Source of the DNA: Cubamyces lactineus
Taxonomy: Eukaryota > Basidiomycota > Agaricomycetes > Polyporales > Polyporaceae
DNA: 64,000 bases
Direction of reading: 5' to 3'
Assembly (NCBI GenBank): GCA_022376465.1
Contig: JACDTU010000016.1
Span: 620,001 to 684,000 of the forward strand
The stretch's first letter is position 1. Every line of letters starts with the position of its first letter. The translations under genes and the position numbers were made by a program. Below, piece by piece: positions 33,351 through 44,022 of the stretch. The notes under the pieces were generated by a model, which made no database searches, was not told the origin of the DNA, and was given only the letters and a program-made list of their open reading frames with translations.

Positions 33351-35946
33351 GGCGCGGCGAGATATAAGTAGGCAAGCAAGGAGGGTGAGTAATGAGTGAA
33401 CGACAGCGTTTGTCGAATGCGCTTATAAGATGACCTCGCTTCGCCCAATAGATACGAAATGGAGTGTCAGTATATGAGTAATTTGGGGGGGAAAGGGGGT
33501 GGACTCTACCTAGACCACGTTTGGTATCGGGTAGCTTATGTCACATCTTTCGTCGCCCTGGGTTGTACAAGTAGACGTCTGACAGATTTGATATGACTCG
33601 CTGTCATACTGGTATCCTTGATCGCGCAGGATGCTTGAGCGCGGACGTCCTGACTGCCCCACGCTTCTCGCTCGGTGTCTATGGTCAATGCAAATCCCAA
33701 CGATTTGTGACACGGCAACAATCCCTACATAAAACGTTGTAATATGATGGTGAGAGGTGCCAACATACGGGCGGACGGCCGCTGCGTCGGTTGAGATGGC
33801 GCCGAATTGTCGTATGTCGACTCCATGCCCAGGAGCCCGGCTCAAAGCAGGCAAGTAGGGAGGGCAGTATCTTCGCGTCATATGCGTAACGCAGTGGCAA
33901 CAAATATGGAGAGACATTCGACAGCGTGGCCATGATTGCGTGGGAAGTTATACGGGTGCACATTTGCAGGGATGACCATGTGGCTATTGATATGTCGCCG
34001 AATTTGTCGCTTTGATCGAACTGCTGATGATAATGTATGTGACTCTGGGGGTATATAGCTGTCAATCGAACCGTCTTTGGCTCCCGAAATCGCTTACCTG
34101 GAGTGTGAGGCCAAGACGATGGTGTTACAACATCTTGCATGTTGCGAAGTGGAACACCTGGTCGACAAGTCACTTCAGTGCACCTTTCAAAGCCACGTTT
34201 GCGTCTTGGCACATAGCTGATCGCATTCGCGCATATGTTTCAGGTCTTGAAGTGCTGAGTAGTATCTACATGAACATGTACGTCAAGAAGCAAGAATCGA
34301 CAGAGGATTCTTGCGCAGGCAGGAAGTTGCCTGAGAGGCTATACGGGCGTATGTCACTCCAAAAGTATGTTCAGCGAGCGACATACATACACCATAGACA
34401 TAAATTGACACGGAAGAGGAATTGAGATTCTGCGGGTATCGCTGGTGCCAGTGCCCGACGCAAGGATGCGATTCATACAATCTCGGCCATGGCGTGGAGG
34501 ATTAATCTCTTTCAGCAAGAGATCCAAAACTCTTGAAGGACGAAAAGAATGGCCATGTACAGAGAGAAGCTCAGATATCTGGTGGTAAGATGTGTTCTTC
34601 GTTGAGGTACGCATTGATACCAGTTGGTTGCTACATTCCCACGCCACAGTATTGGGCGCCTATCTGCGTTTTATGCGCTGCTTGAGCGCTTTTTGGTTCT
34701 TTACAGTCAACCTCGGTCTTGACGCTGGCGTCTCGCTCCCCATGAGATGTTTTGCCTTGAGCCCGTCTCAGGGCGCGGTTCGATGACCGAGAAGAGCAGC
34801 TTGCAAGGTCCATGACTGGGCATACCGCCAGTCGTTGCTGGCTATGCGGTTAATCAGTCTCGGGCACAAACCAAGTACGTATACCTGGATGCTAGCTACT
34901 GGTACGTAGTACGTACGCTACCAAGGATGCTATTTGGCTTTAGGTGAGTGATTTCTGACGGTTCCAAACGTTCTTCGCCTGACGCGGCCCATAACTCTTG
35001 TAGCCATCGACGTTAATACCATTCATTCACGCCATTTCCACGAACCAGGCCTGTTGACTTGAGATAACCACCGATCGATGTTGCTGATCATGTTCTAGTC
35101 GACATGACACGTTGGGCTCATTGCTTCTCGAAGCAGTAACCACTGTGTTGTGAACAGGTACATCCGACTAGTGTGGAACGTGAATCATACCTGTAAGTTT
35201 GGTGGGATTTCAACTCCACAAGGTGCGACCTCGATCTTCTGCGCGAGCGCTCAGCGACTGCCCTTAGCGATACCGCCAGCGGCGAACGTGGATCAAATCT
35301 CGCTGCCACAAGCACTCTGTCACTCTGGCAGACGCCCCGTCCAACCATGTTCGAAGCGCATTTTCCTGACAGAGTTAGGGCAGAATGGCTAGACTGTTCG
35401 TGTTGGCCGTCATCCCAGGCTGTCTAAGATCAGTCTGACGGCTTGAAAGACTTCGGGGCCGATATGCAAAGCAGATCGCAGCGCTCCGCTGTCAGTGGGG
35501 TCGCGCCCACAAAGTAACTCACGAGAATGAATTGTCGTGATTGACACAAGCTAATCTCACGCCGACGCCAAGCCGCTCAAAACCAGAGGTACCTGGCAAT
35601 CGCAAGTCAGGTGAGTGAGCCCTTGCTGCATTCCGCGTCTCTTCGCTCGTTGATGTGCACTTGCATAGCAGGCAGGGCTGACTATGGTCCGTGGTTGACC
35701 GCGAGCTCGAACAGTGACTTGACGGTCCGTATGACCTCCCCTACCCGCCCTGTTTCATGTCATGCTGGAGCCACATTCTCCCATAATGGGGTGCCAGCTA
35801 TCCACAACGAGAGGCGCGACTGGGCTCCTGTGGGTTGCAAGTTGGTCACAGCTCGCGCGAGTCGGAACTCGAGAATGCATAAAAGCTGCTCTACGCTCCC
35901 TGGTATCAGCAAGCTAGCCATCTCGACAAGCACTTAGCAGCACACA
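33351..35946. other. Intergenic region between SSP1 and SSP2
   Basis: 2.6 kb without a recognised gene. A G-run lies at about 33485. The promoter of SSP2 is at the right end (ATAAAAG at about 35879). Open frames are short and unconvincing. Confidence 0.45.
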
Positions 35947-36393
35947 ATGCGCTCCACCTTCGTCGCCATCGCCCTCGCGCTCTTCAGCCAGGCCGCTTTC
36001 GCGAGCCCGCTCTCCACCGAAACAACCGACATCGCGTCCAAGTTCCCCGTCGTCGACCTCGGCTCGATCCAAGCCCACCCGAACGTCACGCTCTCCCAGG
36101 CCGGGATCCACGTCGACGCCGCGCAACAGGAGTTCCCCGCGACGCTCCTCCTCTGCCCGACCACGTCGTGCATCAGCTGCTTCGGGTTCGACCTGAGCAC
36201 GCTTCCGACGAACGAGTGTCTCGCGGCCGGCTTCAACTTCGAGTCCATCGCGATCAACCAGCCGAGCAACGAGGGCCTGCCCTTCGGCGTGTTCGTGGGT
36301 CCGCCGGGCTGCTTGTCCTTCGCTCAAATTCCTTCGGTTAACACGTGCTATAATGCGAACAACGGACCATTCGTCGACTATGCTATCTCGTAA
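35947..36393 (+). CDS. Small secreted cysteine-rich protein SSP2
   Basis: Intronless, 148 aa, with signal peptide MRSTFVAIALALFSQAAFA. It shares with SSP1 the spacing C-x4-C-x2-C-x12-C-x30-C-x11-C and the blocks FPATLLLCPT, CISC, AINQPSNEGLPFGVFVG and NTC. It also has AQQEFPATLLLC, which links it to SSP3 and SSP4. A TATA-like ATAAAAG lies 68 bp upstream of the start. Its stop codon lies only about 70 bp before the decayed P450 end at 36464, so SSP2 abuts the left edge of a duplicated block. Function unknown; likely secreted. Confidence 0.85.
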   Translation: MRSTFVAIALALFSQAAFASPLSTETTDIASKFPVVDLGSIQAHPNVTLSQAGIHVDAAQQEFPATLLLCPTTSCISCFGFDLSTLPTNECLAAGFNFESIAINQPSNEGLPFGVFVGPPGCLSFAQIPSVNTCYNANNGPFVDYAIS

Positions 36394-36463
36394 ACCCCGG
36401 AAGGTTCGTTCAAGTATGCAGCGTCAGGAAAACGGGCTGACTGATGTGGATCAGCATGCTCGA

Positions 36464-36604
36464 AAAGCCGGTCTCACGTCGTATGTTGCATTGGAGCGAA
36501 GGGAATGACATCGGTCCTGTCTTCTGCATAGACGGCCCGAGAAGTTTCGCTGCACCACCAAGCCTCGATTCGCCCAGGTAGTTCGACTTGTTCACTCGCT
36601 TATC
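36464..36604 (+). pseudogene. Decayed 3' end of a P450 gene
   Basis: This stretch aligns with the last intron and last exon of the intact P450 (41274-41405). Matching pieces are TCTCACGTCGTA, GTTGCATTG, the whole GACGGCCCGAGAAGTT, CCTCGAT, CGCCCAGG and CACTCGCTT. Even the splice positions are kept (donor GTATG, acceptor ATAG). The translated exon still reads RPEKFRCTTKPRF. No other part of a P450 is found upstream; SSP2 lies there instead. It is therefore a truncated relic left by a segmental duplication or rearrangement. Confidence 0.8.
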
Positions 36605-37654
36605 ACACTATCATCGAATTATTTCCGGCGATATGGATTCCTTCAGAAGCTGTGAATCCAGTGTTGAGAACTTAACCACTATCGACGACCCCATTTGCTC
36701 TGCCTCTGCCCAACGCAACGGCCTTCACAAACTCAATACGGCACGTAACACGCGTTTCGCATACCGTGTCAAATTTGGCACCTTGACTTTGGATTTCTCA
36801 CGTCGTGCACATGGCTCGCTGCACATCATGGCTTCCAGCGAGCTATACCTTGTGAAGTCCGAACCTCCACTTCGGGTCGTGTCCCTCCTGTGCACGTTTA
36901 CTCGAGCGGCCTCATTGTCATTGACTATCCGCCTCAGTTGTTTGGGGGAGTAACAGTCACGTGAAAGAGTTCTCCTCTGGGCACGAAGTTAAGCTCCTGT
37001 AAGTCGTCCCGTTAGTTTCGAGGGCTGACGACTCATTTAAAGTCCCCTACCAGTGTTCTGCTACGTGAACAAGCTTCGGCAGCAACCGTGCGCTTTTTCC
37101 TCATGAGACATCCAGTCAGCCGGGTTCGTTTTACACGGAAGCCTGAGGTCCCTCCCGGCGGTTTGGAACGAGACTTAACCCTGTCGACCGTGCATTGGCA
37201 ACGTCATATGGCCCAGCGTTTGCGTGTCAGGCAAGAATGCATCGAGATGGTTGGTTGATGAATGGCGTTACAGAAACGTGGGGTTAAGCGGGGATGCTGA
37301 TGGTTATAATCCTATAAGCATAAGACTCATCCATCTCCCTCTTACAGAGACAGGCAGATGGAACTCCAAGTACCTGCCAAGGTGTGAACAGCAGACTAAG
37401 AAGCCGACAAAGTTGGCTGCTATCGAGCACTTGCGGGACCGATCTCGCACGTCCACACGACAATGCGAGGGAATAATGTCCTGTGCTATCAGCCGTACGA
37501 TAGACGAGCCCCGTCGCCCTCTCTAGCCATGTAGTTGCCAATTCCTTGGTGTCAGGTCAAGCTACGAGGTGCATGCTGCCACCTCATACCGGCACACGGT
37601 GTCTATTGGACATAGGTTCTGAGTAAGCTCCGTGTCTCACAGGTGGTTGAATCG

Positions 37655-37662
37655 TATAAAAG
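37655..37662 (+). promoter_or_regulatory. TATA box of SSP3
   Basis: TATAAAAG followed by a leader nearly identical to that of SSP4 (ACGACTCACG, CTCTGAACGTCAGGACACAG). Confidence 0.7.
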
Positions 37663-37748
37663 ACGACTCACGGACCCTCTGAACGTCAGGACACAGCCGC
37701 AGACGCAGCTCCTACAGCCTCTACTTCTGATTTCGCATCACCCACTCG

Positions 37749-38207
37749 ATGCAATACGCTTTCGTCGCTCTCGCTATCGCACTCTTCGGCTATGCCGTCG
37801 CCGACTCCGTCGTAGGCTCTGGTGCCCAGTCAAACGCCCCCGCATCTTTCCCCATCTCCAACCTCACCTTCGGCGGTGCTCATTCGGGCACGACCCTCCC
37901 CCAAGCCGGGCTCAACACCAACTCGGCGCAGCAGGAGTTCCCGGCGTCGCTCCTGCTCTGTAGGAACACCGCATGCGCGGGCTGCACGAGCTTCAACTTG
38001 TCGGCGATCCCTCAGAACATATGCTTCAGCCCCGACCCCCTTTTCTCCTTCCTCTCGGTCGCCGTCGTGCAGCCTAGCAATCAGGGCTTGCCATTCGGGG
38101 TTGAAGTTGGACCTGCGAACTGCGGAGAGGTCGCTGCGATTCCACGGGTCAACGAATGCTTCGACGTCAGAGGCGCTGTGTTCGAGGCGTTCGAGATTGA
38201 CACCTAG
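37749..38207 (+). CDS. Small secreted cysteine-rich protein SSP3
   Basis: Intronless, 152 aa, with signal peptide MQYAFVALAIALFGYAVA. Six cysteines follow C-x4-C-x2-C-x12-C-x32-C-x11-C. Blocks AQQEFPASLLLC, GLPFGVEVG and IPRVNEC are shared with the family. Closest to SSP4: the two share most of the signal peptide, the SFPIS.LTFG motif and the promoter. TATAAAAG lies at 37655, 94 bp upstream of the start, and the GACGACTCACG and CTCTGAACGTCAGGACACAG segments are common to both leaders. It lies in duplicated block A. Function unknown. Confidence 0.87.
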   Translation: MQYAFVALAIALFGYAVADSVVGSGAQSNAPASFPISNLTFGGAHSGTTLPQAGLNTNSAQQEFPASLLLCRNTACAGCTSFNLSAIPQNICFSPDPLFSFLSVAVVQPSNQGLPFGVEVGPANCGEVAAIPRVNECFDVRGAVFEAFEIDT

Positions 38208-39394
38208 AAATGTGGTAGGAGTACCATATTTTCCGGATTTTTGGGAAAGTCTTTCCTGACGTCCTTGAAGTACTTCATAGGTTCACCACCAGGAGATATG
38301 GAAAGGGTTGAAATGGCCAGCGTATGATATCGTTCAGAGGGTGACGGAGATTCTAGAGTGATATTGTTCTCAATGGGTCGTAGAAGTTGCTGTTATGTAT
38401 TGTTCGGGGATGCCAGTGTTTTTCGTATGCAGTTTTGGGCTTCGCGGACGTGGTGCAAACGTCGTTTGAGATGCTTATATACATTGGCAGCCTTCAACGA
38501 GTGTCCGCACACGGACACCGGGAGTTCTGCAGCTGAAGTAGCCCAGTCGGACTTGATCATGAGAACGAAGAACAGGGCCGCCGGTGCCGCCGCGGCGACT
38601 CGGGAGACCTTCCATATCGGGTTGAAGAGAACCGCGCGCCTCCCTCCGGGAACTCTCCCTCTCGTCATGCTCGACACTCCTTTGCGCTTACAACATCTCG
38701 CGAGCCTCCCGTTTCGGACGCCAGATTCAGGTCAAGTAGGCGCATGCATCTCAATCCAAAGTATGCACAAATCAAGTTGGATTGATAAAAAGGGTCCTGC
38801 TGCATAGCTGATTATATGTGAGCGCTCGTGATGTGTGCACGCTGGCTGGCGTCCAGACTAGCTGTTCACTTACGTGCCGACCACTGTCACCATCGACATG
38901 AGGTCGGGTCCATGTGCGTAATCCGAACGCACGGCTTTTACCGGCGATATGTACTCCATAGAAGATGCATCAATGCGGTTCAAAACGAGACGGACTCGGT
39001 CAATTTGAAACTTGCGAGAACTTGGAGCTTGAAGATTCGGGTGAGTCGTTCATCTTGAAAACGGTTCGCTGGTACTAGGGTCGACTACATGCGCACTAGT
39101 ACGTATGAAAATGGCTGCTTGACCTGAGAAAGGCAGAACGTCCAAAGTGACACATCTGTGCCAACCATTCAAGTCCACAACGCAGAGCATCGACGATTCG
39201 GGCAAAGAGGCTGCCCCCTCACGGCCGCGTCTTCGTATTCGGCAGTCCGTTCGCACATTGTTGGCGATAGTCTGCACTGTGCAGACGATGGGCGTCTCCG
39301 CGGCCCCATCCAAACACCGCACTATCACTGGCATACACGATAGTCGCATGCCGCTGTGCAGCACTTGATCTCCATCTTTGTTCATACCTTCACA
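38208..39394. other. Intergenic region between SSP3 and the second P450
   Basis: The first 250 bp match the DNA downstream of SSP4. The rest (to 39394) has no recognised gene or repeat and presumably holds the P450 promoter. Confidence 0.5.
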
Positions 39395-41425
39395 ATGCTT
39401 GACTGGTTTCTTTCGATGATCTGGCTTTCTCTGTTCTGTGGTTTGACTACACTCGTGATGCGGGGATATGCACAGCGGGGACCCCTTCGTCCACCCGGTC
39501 CGCCGGGAATCCCGCTCTTAGGCAACTTGTTGAATTTCCCGACCTCGCGATACGGCCCCAGACTCTCCCAGCTGGCAGCTACATACGGTATTCTCCATTC
39601 CGATCACAGCCTTGCCTTATTCAACCACGGAATGCAGGGAATGTGATATATATGACACTATTGGGACAGTCTGTCGTCGTCCTCGAAACATACGAAGCTG
39701 CAATCGAACTCTTGGAGAAACGGTCGGCTAACTACTCCGATAGGCCGCGTTCAGTAATGGCAGAACTGTGTGTGGCAACGTTGTTCATTGCATTTATTTT
39801 ATCTAAACACGGCATAGGGTTGGTTATAGCGACTGGGTTTTCGTCTTGATGCCGTATGGTCAAAAGTGGCGCCGCCATAGACGAACTATCGCCCACACAT
39901 TCCATCCTGATACTCTCGAACTTGCGCAACCGATGCTCAGGGATGTCACCCGCGAATTGCTCAGCCGTTTGTTGGAATCGCCGGGCGAATTCTCCGAACA
40001 TATTGGCTTGTGGGTGCCATTTACTAATACACAAAGCTGCAATCCACAACTGTCCCACCATCACTTCAGTGCATTCGCTCAGTCGATGATGCGTCTCGTA
40101 TACGGTGTCAAACCCATGGATCGAAACGACCGACTTTTTCAGATGGCAGAGACAATCGTACATGTAGGCGCCGCAATGTCTACTCCGGGGGCCTTTCTTG
40201 TCGATATGGTCCCTCCCCTGAGATACATTCCTTCATGGTTCCCTGGGGCGAGATTCGCGCGGCAAGCTGCTACCTGGGCTACCCAAACTCGCTCTTTCAG
40301 AGATCAGCTGTTCGAGGCTGGGGAAGACTCACTTGTACGTACAACTGCCAGAGAACAATGCAGAACCCGAGGCTCACGGCGCAAGGGACAGGAACAAGGG
40401 ATCACCGACTCTCTCATCGGCAGTGTCATAGGCTCTACAAGCGATGTGTTGCTGTCTGTTCAAGACGTGGTCGAGGTATGCCGAGGAGCTGCAGCAACAG
40501 CCTACGCAGGTCCGTTCCGTATAGCACGTTCGAGCAAATCTGATATCAGTATCATAGGGGGTGCAGATACGGTTCGCGTTCAACCACGCGTTAGCCAGAC
40601 TAGGAGCTTACATTCATTGCTTTAGACGTTCGCGGCCGTCTATTCATTTTTCCTGGCGATGGTCCTGAATCCAGGCGCGCAAGAGAAGGCTCAGGCAGAG
40701 CTAGACGATGTGGTGGGGTGCGACCGGTTGCCTGAATTTGACGATCGTCCCTCCCTTCCGTACGTGAACGCCTTGATCAAAGAAGTCATGCGATGGCATG
40801 TGATCCCTCCAATTGGCGTCGCGCATCGGTCCGTCGCGGATGATTTATACGAAGGGTACCTGATTCCTGGCGGGTCATTGATCGTCCCCAACGTATGGTG
40901 AGTACGCCCGACACCACCAAGACTGCGAACTTGACGGTGCTGCTTGCTAGGGCAATGTCTCGGGACGAGTCGGTATACTCCGACCCAGAATGCTTCCGCC
41001 CAGAACGCTTCCTAAAGGACGGAAATATCGACCCGAACGTGCGTGACCCAGCGAACTTTGTATTCGGTTTTGGGCGTCGGTACGTCCAGCCAATTTTATC
41101 TCGATGTCGTGGCCGCGATTAAGCCACAGTATTGTCAGAATCTGTCCTGGTCTGCACTTTACGGACATGTCCCTCTTCATCGCCTGCGCGTCCATCTTGC
41201 ACGTGTTCCGTATTGGACCCCCATTGGACGAAGATGGGAAGCCTGTTCCGGTACAGCCGAGATACGTGGAGAACAGTCTCACGTCGTAAGTTGCATTGAG
41301 CGCGAAGCGTAGACCATCGTTCCTGACTTCTACTCAGACGGCCCGAGAAGTTCGGGTGTACCATCCAGCCTCGATCTGCCCAGGCGGCTCAACTTGTCCG
41401 CTCACTTGTTGAGCATCCCGCCTAG
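39395..41425 (+). CDS. Cytochrome P450 (second of two same-family genes)
   Basis: Heme monooxygenase of unknown substrate, embedded in the SSP cluster. Ten exons: 39395-39587, 39638-39767, 39818-40009, 40070-40334, 40392-40509, 40558-40571, 40626-40897, 40951-41079, 41139-41285 and 41338-41425, giving 515 aa. It has an N-terminal hydrophobic anchor, a proline hinge ([19 protein letters not shown]), GGADTT in the I-helix, ExxR in KEVMRWH, FRPERFL, and the heme loop [14 protein letters not shown] with the ligand Cys near residue 440. The last exon encodes [13 protein letters not shown]. Exon 6 is a 14-nt micro-exon at the same I-helix site as the 8-nt one in the P450 at 9-11 kb, and exons 4, 7 and 8 have identical lengths (265, 272, 129). 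The same-site intron before exon 5 (57 nt) is stop-free and 3n. The Ala of the usual heme-loop end is Thr here. Looks functional. Confidence 0.9.
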
Positions 41426-42793
41426 CATTCGACCGTTCATCTGTCGTTTGTGCAAGTACCGAAAGCAGCCGCATCATTCAACGATGAGAAGAGAGGTTCC
41501 TTCTGCGACACCATCTGTATGCGTTGCATAGTGCGGTTATGAAGAAACTGCTTTACCCCACTTCAACGGCCACGTGTGGTACACCCTTCACATTCTCTTG
41601 CAAACTTAGTACTTCGACTTCCCATGCCATGGTCTGCCGCGCATAGCGGGTTACCGAATATGCTCCCTGTGATGGACGCGGGTAGTTCCAACAAACTGGT
41701 ACTCGGAACGCTTGCGCGTTCCACTTCCGTTTGGGTGGCCATGTGTCCAAGTCGTTAAACACCCCGGGATGTGCCTCCTCTTACGCGTGTCTATTTGAGC
41801 GAAGTGGATGCCACTGACTACTGGCCTTAGTCATTCAACAGGGTTACAATTACGTGGATGAGCGCTCCTATTGGACGTGCCAGCGACTCTGAGCGTGAAG
41901 TCAGACTCTCGTAAGTTGCATTGTTGGATCTTTGAACTGGTGATTCAATTACACGCTCCAACAGTCGCCTATTAGTTGGGAAGCCTTCAGCAGCCGGCGT
42001 GCTTCTTTTCCTCATGAGGTACCGAAACGGTCAGGTAGCGCTGTGCACGGAAGCTTGACCAATGCCCCGAAGACCTAGGCTCCTCCCGGCAGTTTTCGAT
42101 GACACCTAAAATTGTCGACTGTGCAATGCCATACACCCAAGCGGTGGTATGTTGAGACAGTGCAAGGTGGAATGATTGCTGATGAAAGGTGCTACTGAAA
42201 CGTCAATGGAGGAAATGCCACCGAATATATTATTTCTACTGCAAGCACAGAATTCATTCACGCTTCCTCTACGCAGAGACAGGCAGATCAATGCTCCAAG
42301 TGCCTGCCAAGGCGTGGATGGACGACCAAGAAGCGAGCGAAGTTGACTACTTGCGAGCACTCGAAGGGCCGATCTCGCACGTTTGCACGAAGAAGCGGTG
42401 GAAGAATGGCCTGTAATATTAGCCGTTTGACAGGTATGTTCCGTCTCCCTCTCTAGCTATGCAGTTCTCGAACCCCTCGTGTCAGGTTGAGCTACATGAA
42501 TGACGTTCCCGACTTTCAAGGTTCTCTTCCACTCGGCGTTCCCTAGCTGTCCAAGCGGACTTCATCTTTCAAGTTAGATGTCCTGTGGCCGCTTACACGG
42601 CGCATTCCTCAGGCTCCACACCATTCCGGCATGTGATGTTCAAGGGACGCAGTATTTTGGTAAGCTGCGTGCCTCTCGGATGCTAGGATCATACAAAAGA
42701 CGACTCACGAATCCTCTGAACGTCAGGACACAGTCGCAACCACCGCAGACCAACTCCTACAACCTCTACTCTTTCTCGCACATCACCAAGAAG
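41426..42793. other. Intergenic region between the second P450 and SSP4
   Basis: No gene. It is the intergenic and promoter part of duplicated block B. A TATA-like ATACAAAAG is at about 42691, 103 bp before the SSP4 start. Confidence 0.6.
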
Positions 42794-43261
42794 ATGCAGT
42801 ACGCCTTCATCGCTCTCGCTATCGCACTCTTCGGCCAGGCCGTCGCCAACCCCATTGTGGGCTCTGAGGCCGAGGCCACTGTTCCCGCATCCTTCCCCAT
42901 CTCCGACCTGACCTTCGGTGCTATTCATACGGGCACGACCCTCTCCCAGGGCGGGATCCACACCGACTCGGCGCAACAGGAGTTCCCGGCGTCGATCCTC
43001 CTTTGTAGGGCCACCAATTGCGTGTCCTGCACGAGCTTTGACCTGTCGACGGCCCCGCTAAACGAATGCCTCACCCCCAACCCCATCTTCTCCTTCGTGT
43101 CGGTCGCCATCGTGCAGTCTAGCAATGAGGGCCTGCCATTCGAGACTACCGTTGGCACTCCGGGCTGTAGCGAGCTCCTCCAGATCCCAACGGTCAACGA
43201 ATGCTTCAACATCAATAACGGTGGCTCCGAACCGTTCGAGACATTTGCTCTTCTCACCTGA
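42794..43261 (+). CDS. Small secreted cysteine-rich protein SSP4
   Basis: Intronless, 155 aa, with signal peptide MQYAFIALAIALFGQAVA. The start is chosen at this MQYAF, which matches SSP3; the open frame continues upstream through the leader but that part is the promoter region shared with SSP3. Six cysteines follow C-x4-C-x2-C-x12-C-x32-C-x11-C. Blocks AQQEFPASILLC, EGLPFETTVG and IPTVNEC are family marks. It lies in duplicated block B, just downstream of the intact P450. Likely secreted; function unknown. Confidence 0.88.
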   Translation: MQYAFIALAIALFGQAVANPIVGSEAEATVPASFPISDLTFGAIHTGTTLSQGGIHTDSAQQEFPASILLCRATNCVSCTSFDLSTAPLNECLTPNPIFSFVSVAIVQSSNEGLPFETTVGTPGCSELLQIPTVNECFNINNGGSEPFETFALLT

Positions 43262-44022
43262 TCTATGGTAGGCATAGCATATCTTCGGGATCCTGAAAAC
43301 GTTCTTTTCTGACGGCATCAAAGTTATAGGGTCACCGTCATCGGGAGATCGTGGAAAAGGGGAGTACTCGATGTTTGGTATTGTTCGCAGGACGGCGGGG
43401 ATCACAGCGTGTAAAGTTGTATATGGGTTTTCACTGCTGAAATGTATTGTTTGGGGATAACAGTGCTTTTCTGACGCAATTTGGAATTTCGGAGCGGTTG
43501 TTGAGGGTAATGGGCAATGCTAACGTCGTCCAAAGAGCGTTTATGCGCGACAAGTAGCTGCACGTGCGTACGACAATAGTGGTTCCCAGCATGCAGGGCT
43601 ACTAAGAATATTAGAGCAACTTCCCGTCGACGGACGTTATTGAACTCAGTGTTCAAGGATCGAGTCGCAAACATACCCGTGGCTAAATTGACGCCTTCCA
43701 AAAAACCACTGATTCATATCCCGTCATACGCCAAACGCGCTGTTTGCTGAAGAGTATTACATCTCCAATGATTGTGACTCGAAGACAACTCATCTACCCT
43801 GTGATTCCTGTCGTCCCGCAAACGATACCGAACGCCGGGTCCTTTCCCTCTCCACAATCTCCCGGATTCAGTGCCCCTTCGATGTCGAGATCGCCAGGGA
43901 ATGGCGGCACAAAATTCCAAAAGATATGTGATCAGCAGCCGCCTTCCTGCGAGAAAGTTCGTCAACCTCAGGGACAAACAGATATCTTGAACGGTCTTCA
44001 CGCACCCAAAACCCAGGCCAGC
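43262..44022. other. Convergent region between SSP4 and SSP5
   Basis: The first 240 bp are the duplicated 3' flank of SSP4. No gene or other repeat is recognised in the remainder. Confidence 0.5.

Larger units (their letters stand above)
36394..37748. other. Upstream half of duplicated block A
   Basis: No intact gene. The stretch begins with a P450 3'-end relic (36464-36604) and continues colinear, with many substitutions and gaps, to 41.3-42.8 kb. Shared landmarks include TTTTTCCTCATGAG near 37093 and 42010, CCTCCCGGC near 37150 and 42083, and AGAGACAGGCAGAT near 37347 and 42277. Confidence 0.7.
36464..38460. repeat. Segmental duplication, copy A (P450 end relic plus SSP3)
   Basis: About 2.0 kb colinear with copy B at about 41274-43500. 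Homology spans the P450 3' end, the intergenic and promoter DNA, the SSP gene and about 250 bp downstream of it (for example TGTATTGTT near 38396 and 43444). Similarity is clear but diverged, so the event is not recent. Exact ends need an alignment. Confidence 0.75.
41274..43500. repeat. Segmental duplication, copy B (P450 3' end plus SSP4)
   Basis: About 2.2 kb colinear with copy A at 36464-38460. It starts within the P450 coding end and continues past SSP4. Gaps and substitutions make it somewhat longer than copy A. Confidence 0.75.

Noticed and set aside
33510..34212. Overlapping minus-strand frames of 135-175 aa between SSP1 and SSP2
   Set aside because: No motif, unusual composition, and no link to the P450 or SSP families.
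42578..42793. N-terminal extension of SSP4
   Set aside because: The frame is open upstream, but that DNA is the promoter and leader shared with SSP3, and the signal peptide begins at the inner ATG.
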